64,000 bases of DNA, from assembly GCA_036555725.1 (NCBI GenBank), contig DATBKU010000040.1:1-64000 (forward strand), in the 5' to 3' direction. Origin of the DNA: CALAED01 sp036555725 (GTDB taxonomy: Bacteria > Actinomycetota > Actinomycetes > Streptosporangiales > Streptosporangiaceae). Shown one piece after another: positions 58,221-64,000 of this stretch. The notes below the pieces were generated by a model. It was not told the origin of the DNA, searched no databases, and saw only the letters and a program-made list of their open reading frames with translations. The position numbers were made by a program, and so were the translations under genes. How positions within the stretch are numbered: position 1 is the first letter of the stretch; each line of letters opens with the position of its first letter.

Positions 58221-58685
58221 CTACGACCCGACGCCCAGGGCGGCGAGCAGTACGAGGACGACAGTGACCACGGCCACCAAGCCGTGCGCTGCGACGACCG
58301 TGACGGGGAGCCCGCGCTCGGCGGGCTCCGCCCCGGCCTGCGGCGCAGCCGAGCCGGCCCCGGGTCCGGCTCCAGTGCCGACGGCCGTCGGAGAAGCACG
58401 GCGTACGCCGAGCCAACGGAAGAACATGGTGAAGCCAAGGACCGCGACGACGGCCAGGACGGCGAGGGCGATCCAGGTGAGTGAGTCGGTGTCGGTCACG
58501 ACGTACACGAGCCAGAGCACCAGGCCGGCCGCGGCCAGCAGAAAGTGACTGAAGATCAGCCCGGAGCGGAACGACGTCGCACGGGCGGCCTGCTGCTGCA
58601 GCCCGCCGCGCCGGAGCCACACGCTCAGCAAGGTGAAGCCGCCGATGGCCGTGACGATCCACGTGATCAACGCGGCGATGCCCAT
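58221..58685 (-). CDS. four-helix membrane protein
   Basis: A 154-aa integral membrane protein with helices at about 3-22, 44-66, 70-90 and 130-153 and a Gly/Pro/Ala-rich loop between the last two. GAAAGGAGATCCCC precedes the ATG. I do not recognise a family. It is followed upstream by the DUF2231 protein and is probably cotranscribed with it on the minus strand. Confidence 0.75.
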   Translation of the reverse strand: MGIAALITWIVTAIGGFTLLSVWLRRGGLQQQAARATSFRSGLIFSHFLLAAAGLVLWLVYVVTDTDSLTWIALAVLAVVAVLGFTMFFRWLGVRRASPTAVGTGAGPGAGSAAPQAGAEPAERGLPVTVVAAHGLVAVVTVVLVLLAALGVGS

Positions 58686-58721
58686 AGGGGATCTCCTTTC
58701 GTGTTTGTTCGGTGGGCCGGT

Positions 58722-59282
58722 CTATTCGGGCAGGCGGGCCGGCCGCTCCGCGTGGGTGTTCCGGCCGCCGGTCTCGCGGAAGCCGCCGGCCTGGGTGTTC
58801 TCGTCGGCCACCCGGACTCCGTACCGGTAGGCGAGCTCGCCGCCGAGGAGACCCGAGAGGCCGAGGCAGGCGAAGGTCACGGCCGACGCCGCGATGTAGC
58901 CGGCCCCGACGCCGTGTGCGGTGGTGTCCGACCCGGCATTCGCGCGCAGCAGGAAGTTCACCGTGTACGAGGTGACGACCAGGAGGTTCAGCGTCATGTG
59001 CAGCAGCGCGATCCGGTGGGCGCGGGTGCCGGTCGGGATCGCGAACAGGTCGAGGAATCCGACCGTGGCCGCGGCCAGCGCGGTCAGCACACCGATGGCG
59101 AGCAGCCAGCGCGACCCCTGGACGAGAAAGGCGGGATCGTCCACCACGCGGGAGGCGACGTCGAAGACCAGGCTGGCGGCCCACGCGCCGATCGGCAGTG
59201 TGACCATCGCCGGGTGCAGCGGATGGCCGTACGGACCCGCGAGGGCCGTCACCGGCTGTTTGGCCGGTCGGGTATCGGTCAT
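58722..59282 (-). CDS. DUF2231-domain membrane protein
   Basis: A 186-aa membrane protein. The opening ALAGPYGHPLHPAMVTLPIGAWAASLVFDVASRVVDD is the DUF2231 hallmark (HP-x-H-P), followed by four helices. DUF2231 proteins are common in actinobacteria and suspected to bind heme through the conserved histidines. The ATG at 59282 is preceded by GAGGTG. It diverges from the Fe-S-type HTH regulator and sits downstream of the ATTATC/GATAAT dyad. Confidence 0.85.
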   Translation of the reverse strand: MTDTRPAKQPVTALAGPYGHPLHPAMVTLPIGAWAASLVFDVASRVVDDPAFLVQGSRWLLAIGVLTALAAATVGFLDLFAIPTGTRAHRIALLHMTLNLLVVTSYTVNFLLRANAGSDTTAHGVGAGYIAASAVTFACLGLSGLLGGELAYRYGVRVADENTQAGGFRETGGRNTHAERPARLPE

Positions 59283-59292
59283 GGGCACCTCG

Positions 59293-59310
59293 ATTATCAC
59301 AAGCGATAAT
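59293..59310. promoter_or_regulatory. ATTATC/GATAAT dyad in divergent promoter
   Basis: ATTATC (59293-59298) and GATAAT (59305-59310) are inverted repeats six bases apart, 11 bases ahead of the DUF2231 start and 68 before the HTH regulator's GTG; a further GATTATC is at 59341-59347. Likely operator of that regulator. Confidence 0.6.
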
Positions 59311-59377
59311 TATTTTATTCAGCATCCCGCTAATCGCCAGGATTATCAACAGCTGCAGTTGGCATTAATCTGGACTC

Positions 59378-60193
59378 GTGGGTATTGACTGGGGGCCACT
59401 CGAGGTACTCGCCGACCCGACCAGGCGCGACCTCTACGACCATGTACGCCGGAGCGGGAGCGAGGTCACCCGCGAGGAGGCGGCGGCGGCGATCGGGATC
59501 AGCCGCGGCCTCGCCGCCTTCCACCTCGACAAGCTGGTCGACGCCGGGTTGCTGATGGCCGGATATCAGGCGCCGGAGCCGCGTGGCCGGGGGCGCGCGC
59601 CCAAGGTCTACCGAGCCGCCGGCGTGGAGATCGGGCTCAGCGTGCCCGGCCGGCGCTACGACCTCATGGGCGAGATCCTCGCCGAGGCCATCGCCGGCGA
59701 GCCCACCGACGCGCGCGCGGCGGCGCTGGTCGCCGCCTACCAGCGCGGCCATGCGGAGGGCGAGGCCGAGCGAGCGGGCGGCGGACGGCTGGAGGGCCTC
59801 CTCGAACGGCTCGGCTTCGAGCCCGACGACGTCCCGGCGAACGACGCAGCGGCAAGCGACGCACCCGAGGCCACCGCATCCGAGACCGGCGCACCCGAGA
59901 CCACCGCATCCGAGACCGGCGCACCCGAGACCGGCGCACCCGAGACCAGGGCTCCCGCGAACGCCGCCGCCGAGACCAGGGCTCCCGCAGACGCCGCCGA
60001 GCGCGCTGACGACGTCGTACGGCTACGCAACTGCCCCTTTCACCGGCTGGCGGCCCGGCACACGGAACTCGTCTGCGGCCTCAACGAGGCGTTCATCTCG
60101 GGGATCCTGCACGGCATCGGGTCCACCGCGCTCACGGCCAGGCTCGCCCCCGCCCCCGGCTTCTGCTGCGTCCGGCTCGCCGCCGCGCCTTGA
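59378..60193 (+). CDS. ArsR/SufR-like HTH regulator with C-terminal cysteine cluster
   Basis: A 271-aa regulator. The winged helix (about 8-60) is PLEVLADPTRRDLYDHVRRSGSEVTREEAAAAIGISRGLAAFHLDKLVDAGLL. The last 60 residues have Cys219 (NCPFHRLAARH), Cys233 (ELVCGLNEAFISG) and Cys263-264 (PGFCCVRL), arranged like the Fe-S or metal cluster of SufR-type repressors. Between them lies a low-complexity linker of about 55 residues (ETGAPET-type repeats). The GTG at 59378 is preceded by little ribosome-site sequence. It probably senses redox or Fe-S status and controls the DUF2231 protein opposite. Confidence 0.82.
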   Translation: MGIDWGPLEVLADPTRRDLYDHVRRSGSEVTREEAAAAIGISRGLAAFHLDKLVDAGLLMAGYQAPEPRGRGRAPKVYRAAGVEIGLSVPGRRYDLMGEILAEAIAGEPTDARAAALVAAYQRGHAEGEAERAGGGRLEGLLERLGFEPDDVPANDAAASDAPEATASETGAPETTASETGAPETGAPETRAPANAAAETRAPADAAERADDVVRLRNCPFHRLAARHTELVCGLNEAFISGILHGIGSTALTARLAPAPGFCCVRLAAAP

Positions 60194-60397
60194 ACGCGCA
60201 TTGAACGCGGTGAACCAGGCCCGCACGTCAGGCTTGGGCCCTGGCGGGCGGCACGGTCGGTCAGGGTGCCCGTCGTCGCGGTGCGGTCACCCGGCCGCGC
60301 GCCCTCGGGCACGATCACGCGACGGCCCGCTCCGAGAGCAACCCGGCGCGGTCGGGACATCGACCTGCCGCGTCCACGTACGGGACACGGGCCGCCA

Positions 60398-60459
60398 CTA
60401 GGGCGTGTCTCAAAGTCGGCGTCGCGCAGCAGGACAGCCGGCTTTGAGACACGCGCTAG
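60398..60459. mobile_element. MITE-like element with 19-bp terminal inverted repeats and CTAG target duplication
   Basis: A 54-bp element (60402-60455) is flanked by CTAG at 60398-60401 and 60456-60459. Its left end GGCGTGTCTCAAAG(T)CGGC and right end are inverted over 19 bases with two mismatches, leaving a 16-base centre. IS5-family elements duplicate YTAR, which CTAG fits, and GGCGTGTCTCAAAG resembles IS5-type ends known in actinomycetes. No transposase is present, so it is a nonautonomous remnant. The right CTAG provides the TAG stop of the DUF2207-like gene. Confidence 0.75.
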
Positions 60460-61883
60460 GTCGCATCAGGGGCGGGGCTAGGGCGCTCGGCGCGGTACCG
60501 CGAGGGCTGCAGGACCCGGCAGTCGCGGACCCAGCCGGTCCGTGGGGCCAGGTCGACCCGTACCACGTCGCCCTCGGTGAGCCGCTGGTACAGCTCGCCC
60601 GGCAGGCCTCGCGCGGTGACCTGGGCGTGCCGTCCGTCGTCCAGCGCCATCCAGTGGTCGACGCCCTTCTTGTCGTTCGAGAACTTCTCGAAGGTTGTCG
60701 TCCGCAGTCGTACCACCTGGCCCTCCATGGCCCTGGGGGTGGCGAGGTCCAGCGCGGCGCGGACGATGGGCGGCCCGGCGACGGCCAGGGCGAGCAGCAC
60801 CTGGATGAGCTTGGCCAGCGCCTCCGGGAACCCGAACGCGGGCAGCACGAGCCGGATCGGGAAGCCGGGAAAGACGAACACGATAAGCCCCACGGCGAGC
60901 CCCGCGAACAGCACCTGGACCGGCGGGCGGCAGCGCAGCCGGAGCAAATGGACGAAGGCGGAGCTGCGCGGCCGCGGATAGCGGACGGACACGCGGTGCC
61001 AGAGCCCGCCGTAGTCGGCCCAGGCGCGCTGCGCGTCGGCGGGCACGCTCACCGGCAGGCTGGCGACCGCCCGGCCGGCGAGTCCGAGCGCCGCCGCGTA
61101 CGCCAGGTGCCGCCCCCACACGGTCACCGCCGCCGCGGGCAGCTCGTTGAACCGCGGGTTGCGGGCGAGATGGTCTCGAACGCCGAGCCAGGCCGCGATC
61201 ACCTGACGGCCGCGCTCCGTCGGCCGGTTGCCGCGCAGCCGGTGGACGATCGCCCACAGCACGAAGACGGTCACCCCGCCGACCGCCCAGCTCGGGTCGT
61301 CGTCGCCGTTCGGGTCGGTCACCTGTGCCGTCGCGGCGAAGGCGAGCACCCCCGGCACGAAAGCGGCGGCGTCGAGCAGTGTCGTCTGGGCCTTCGACCA
61401 GCGCGGCGTGAACAGGTCGCGCGCTCGGGCCTCGCTCAGCACCGCCTTCTTGAACCGGCGCCACCACTGGCCCAGGTTGCGGGCGCCCTCGGCGAGCGCC
61501 CCCGTCGCGACGACGCCGTCGCGGGCCAGCAGCCGCACATGGTCGTACACCATCCGCTCGTACGACTCCAGCGCGGCGACCTCGGGCGGGTCCTGCGTCC
61601 GCAGCCGTACGAGGGAGAGCTCGGGGCCGATCTCCTCGATCTGCAGGATGCCGCGAGCGGCGAGGTCGAGCAGGGTGGCCGAGGCAGCCTCGTCGGAGAG
61701 CCGCCCGTTCGCCGTCACGTAATCGACGACGGCCGGCGACTCCGGCCCGAGCTCGGCGGTGGGCGGGCCCGGCTCGATGTCGGGCACCCTGGTGCGGACC
61801 ACCATGGCGAGCAACAGCAACAACCATGCCGCGACGGCCACGGCCGCCACGATCACCGCGGGGTGGAAGGCTTCAGCTGGCAT
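60456..61883 (-). CDS. DUF2207-like membrane protein
   Basis: A 475-aa protein: one N-terminal helix (about 10-30), a soluble domain beginning VPDIEPGPPTAELGPESPAVVDYVTANGRLSDEAASATLLDLAARGILQIEEI (a winged-helix-like segment typical of DUF2207), further helices near 185-210 and 330-380, and a soluble C-terminus. It partners the LemA gene that precedes it by 21 bases, a pairing seen in many bacteria. The stop codon lies in the target duplication of a MITE-like element, so the native C-terminus may have been longer. Confidence 0.8.
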   Translation of the reverse strand: MPAEAFHPAVIVAAVAVAAWLLLLLAMVVRTRVPDIEPGPPTAELGPESPAVVDYVTANGRLSDEAASATLLDLAARGILQIEEIGPELSLVRLRTQDPPEVAALESYERMVYDHVRLLARDGVVATGALAEGARNLGQWWRRFKKAVLSEARARDLFTPRWSKAQTTLLDAAAFVPGVLAFAATAQVTDPNGDDDPSWAVGGVTVFVLWAIVHRLRGNRPTERGRQVIAAWLGVRDHLARNPRFNELPAAAVTVWGRHLAYAAALGLAGRAVASLPVSVPADAQRAWADYGGLWHRVSVRYPRPRSSAFVHLLRLRCRPPVQVLFAGLAVGLIVFVFPGFPIRLVLPAFGFPEALAKLIQVLLALAVAGPPIVRAALDLATPRAMEGQVVRLRTTTFEKFSNDKKGVDHWMALDDGRHAQVTARGLPGELYQRLTEGDVVRVDLAPRTGWVRDCRVLQPSRYRAERPSPAPDAT

Positions 61884-61904
61884 CGCGCTGTCCCCCGGCG
61901 GGTC

Positions 61905-62471
61905 TTAGAACCGCACCTGAACGGGCCCGCGCTCCTCGCCTGGGGTTTGGAAGTACTCCCGCGAGTGGAAGCCCAGAGCGCCGGCGAACAGGCTCGTCGG
62001 CACCGTCTGGATCTTGTTGTTGTAGGTGAGGACGGCGTCGTTGTAGTACTGCCGCGAGTAGCTGATGCGGTTCTCGGTCGCGGACAGCTCCTCCTGGAGA
62101 TCGCGGAAGTTCTGGTTGGCCTTCAGGTCGGGGTAGGCCTCGGCCACGGCGAACAGGCTCTTCAGCGCGCCGGTCAGCGCGCCCTCCGCCTGCGCCCGCT
62201 GTCCCGGGCCGTTGGCGTTGATGGCGCCGGCCCGCGCCGCCACCACCGCCTCCAGGGTCTGCCGCTCGTGCGCGGCGTAGCCCTTGACGGTCTCGACGAG
62301 GTTGGGGATCAGGTCGAAGCGCCGCTTGAGCTGGACGTCGATCTGCGCCCAGGCGTTGTCGATCTCGTTGCGCCTGCGCACCAGGGCGTTGTACGTCGCC
62401 GCGAGGTAGATGACACCGATGATCAGGACGATCAGGATGACGGTGAGCAGGGCAACAGCGATCACGGCCAC
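61905..62471 (-). CDS. lemA: LemA family protein
   Basis: A 188-aa membrane-anchored coiled-coil protein. After one N-terminal helix (VAVIAVALLTVILIVLIIGVIYLA) comes the family core YNALVRRRNEIDNAWAQIDVQLKRRFDLIPNLVETVKGYAAHERQTLEAVVAARA and LQEELSATENRISYSRQYYNDAVLTYNNKIQTVP. The GTG at 62471 follows AAAGGAG by 6 bases. LemA proteins form a periplasmic or extracytoplasmic four-helix bundle of unknown function. Confidence 0.95.
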   Translation of the reverse strand: MAVIAVALLTVILIVLIIGVIYLAATYNALVRRRNEIDNAWAQIDVQLKRRFDLIPNLVETVKGYAAHERQTLEAVVAARAGAINANGPGQRAQAEGALTGALKSLFAVAEAYPDLKANQNFRDLQEELSATENRISYSRQYYNDAVLTYNNKIQTVPTSLFAGALGFHSREYFQTPGEERGPVQVRF

Positions 62472-62610
62472 GGCTTTCTCCTTTGGCGGGCGGTCCCTCG
62501 TGAACGTCGCTGTGCACTGCGTGCGGCGACGTGTACGCATTGTCAGACGCAAGCCGCTGACCGGGAAGCACGCACCTGGCCGGATCCGGCCAGGTGGGGA
62601 TTTGAGAGGG

Positions 62611-64000
62611 CTAGCCGAGGGCGCGGTCGCCGTCGATATGGACGTCGTGGTGCCGGTCGTCCACCGCCTGCGGACGAGTCGTCCGCGGGCGCAGAGAGGT
62701 CGGCGGGCGGGCGGCCCCGGCGAGATGCATCCAGGCCGTGACCGCCGACTCCTTCACCCGGCAGTCCACCCGCTGGTAGCCGGCCGGGTCGACGTAGCCC
62801 GGGCCGTGCTTGACGACGGTCTCGTAGACGAAGGGCGAGACGATGACGCCCAGGTCGGCGGCCGTGCCGGCGAGCTGTTCCTTGAGGACGGGCGCCTCGA
62901 CCAGCCGGGCGGTCTGGATGATCGACTCCCCGCTCACGCCCTCGCCGTCGGGCGTCACCGGGCCGACGTTGAGCGCGAGCCGTAGCTGGATGCGTACGGC
63001 GTCGCTCGACTGGCGGTTGTGCCGTCGGAGTGAGGCGGCCAGCCGGGCCACCAGCGGGTCCACGATCGAGGCCGTCGGCACGGTCGGCGGCACCACGATG
63101 AGCACGCCGTCGCCGCGGTCCTCGTGGTAGCCGGCCGCCCACGAGACGCCCGACCACTCGAACGCGTCCCGGAGCAGCTCGTACATCCGGCGGCGCACCG
63201 TTTGCCGGTCGAAGTCGTCGCGGTCTTCCGCGCCGAACGCCGCGATGTCGGTGAGCACGATCGAGCAGTTACGCCCCGCCCAGCCGCGCGGAAACGCCCG
63301 CGTCGGCCCGTTGAGGTACGCCGGCGTCGGGTCGTACGTGTCGTACGTGTCGTACGCCGGCGGCGGGGAGGGGTCGGGCTCGGGGCGGCCGTAGATGCGC
63401 GTCAGCGCGCCGAGGTCGAGGACGGCGATCCGGTACTTCGAGGCCTGGATGATCCGCTCCGTGTGCCACGAGCCGAGCACTCGGGAGACCGTTCGTACCG
63501 GCACGTCGGCCAGGCTCGCCAGGTCGCGGTTGGAGATCGGCAGACTGAGCATGGCCAGCGGCCCGTCGTCGGCGCCTTCGCGCAGCACGAGGTCCAAGAC
63601 CAGGGCCGCCAGCCGGCGCTCGACGGGCTCGCCGGTCAGGACCTGGCCGGGTACGGACGGGCCCGCCGCGGACGGCTCCGGCAGGGAGCGGCCGCACACT
63701 TCGGCGCGCCGGTCGTGCCCCTGCCGCTCCAGGACGTCGAGGATCCGCGGGTGGTCCGCGAGAAGGCCGGCGAGGTCCGCGGCGCTCATCTGCAGCGTCT
63801 CGACCGGACTGAGCGCGATCACGCTGGCCGACCGCGGCCGGATGCGCAGCATCGCGCGCTCGCCGACGAACTCGCCGGACCCGCGCAGGGCGACCACCCG
63901 TTCGCGGCCGGCCTCGTCGACGCAGACCTTCGTCCAGCCGGACTGGATCACCATGACCCGGTCGGCGGGGTCGCCTTCGCGGAGCAGCACGGCGCCCGCG
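62611..64000 (-). CDS. Crp/Fnr-type cyclic-nucleotide domain fused to a nucleotide-cyclase-like domain (partial)
   Basis: The N-terminus runs beyond the window; 463 codons are visible. The first visible part is a cyclic-nucleotide-binding barrel (LREGDPADRVMVIQSGWTKVCVDEAGRERVVALRGSGEFVGERAML), followed by a Crp-type helix-turn-helix (DLASLADVPVRTVSRVLGSWHTERII). After a Pro/Tyr-rich linker with repeated YDTYDTYDPT comes a class III adenylate-cyclase-like fold: NCSIVLTDIAAFGAEDRDDFDRQTVRRRMYELLRDAFEWSGVSWAAGYHEDRGDGVLIVVPP. The first metal-binding Asp (LTDIAAF) and DRGDG are present; other catalytic residues are uncertain. Such fusions would link cyclic-nucleotide sensing with transcription. 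Confidence 0.8.
   Translation of the reverse strand, partial: AGAVLLREGDPADRVMVIQSGWTKVCVDEAGRERVVALRGSGEFVGERAMLRIRPRSASVIALSPVETLQMSAADLAGLLADHPRILDVLERQGHDRRAEVCGRSLPEPSAAGPSVPGQVLTGEPVERRLAALVLDLVLREGADDGPLAMLSLPISNRDLASLADVPVRTVSRVLGSWHTERIIQASKYRIAVLDLGALTRIYGRPEPDPSPPPAYDTYDTYDPTPAYLNGPTRAFPRGWAGRNCSIVLTDIAAFGAEDRDDFDRQTVRRRMYELLRDAFEWSGVSWAAGYHEDRGDGVLIVVPPTVPTASIVDPLVARLAASLRRHNRQSSDAVRIQLRLALNVGPVTPDGEGVSGESIIQTARLVEAPVLKEQLAGTAADLGVIVSPFVYETVVKHGPGYVDPAGYQRVDCRVKESAVTAWMHLAGAARPPTSLRPRTTRPQAVDDRHHDVHIDGDRALG

Noticed and set aside
60405..62741. Long open + strand frame (about 778 codons) opposite the DUF2207-like and LemA genes
   Set aside because: It is an antisense shadow of high-G+C codon bias; the minus strand carries recognisable families and ribosome sites.
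1..64000. tRNA/rRNA genes, CRISPR arrays, integrases, transposases and phage genes
   Set aside because: Looked for and not seen; the only mobile trace is the short MITE-like element at 60402-60455.

Overview
The window is about 70% G+C with GTG/TTG starts, many short overlapping operons and abundant TetR, MarR, MerR and ArsR regulators. That, with families such as a proteasome-activator-like protein, an Acg-type nitroreductase, DUF5925 and DUF5954, points to a soil actinomycete, probably near Streptosporangiales or Streptomycetales. This is inferred from composition and family content. No rRNA, tRNA, CRISPR array, phage or intact insertion sequence was found.

Layout. 1-11 kb: tail of a LamG-type secreted protein, a PPi-type phosphofructokinase, a MerR/methyltransferase pair, a class F sortase behind a broken sortase-partner/beta-lactamase chimera, an Old Yellow Enzyme homologue, a Bpa-like protein with an HtpX protease, an Acg-like nitroreductase, an MBL-fold protein and a PCMT. 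12.2-21.2 kb: a phased array of five ATGGAAC heptamers precedes a compact + strand operon: FemAB/GNAT-like transferase, ATP-grasp ligase, DUF6875-like protein, PAPS sulfotransferase and MFS exporter, then an ABC-2 exporter. This looks like an uncharacterised small pathway for a ligated, sulfated metabolite. 21.3-28.6 kb: a secreted GH16 beta-1,3-glucanase under a LacI-type palindrome, a sulfatase, a TetR/MDR reductase pair with four matching operators, and a decayed MFS gene.

28.7-38.2 kb: a minus-strand C1/alcohol oxidation locus. It holds a formaldehyde-dehydrogenase-type enzyme, a cupredoxin-like protein, a PQQ alcohol dehydrogenase with the lanthanide-type WDYD motif, pqqA (32 codons), pqqB, pqqC, pqqD, pqqE and a cation/Ca2+ exchanger. 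A divergent GAF-LytTR regulator is its likely controller. 38.2-43.4 kb: a second ATGGAAC array before a secreted RTX-like protein, then TetR/saccharopine-dehydrogenase-like genes, a broken AhpD-like fragment, and DUF7218 and DUF5954 proteins.

43.5-64 kb: a secreted beta-helix protein under a 16-bp palindrome like that of GH16, a P450, an alpha/beta hydrolase facing an ArsR regulator across a 48-bp four-arm dyad, an epimerase/MarR pair, a methyltransferase, an ECF sigma factor with SnoaL domain, an AAA ATPase, a glycogen-debranching-type glycosidase, a kinase-WD40 protein, small membrane proteins, an Fe-S-type HTH regulator, a 54-bp MITE-like element whose target duplication supplies a stop codon, a LemA/DUF2207 pair, and a Crp-type sensor joined to a nucleotide-cyclase-like domain that runs off the window.
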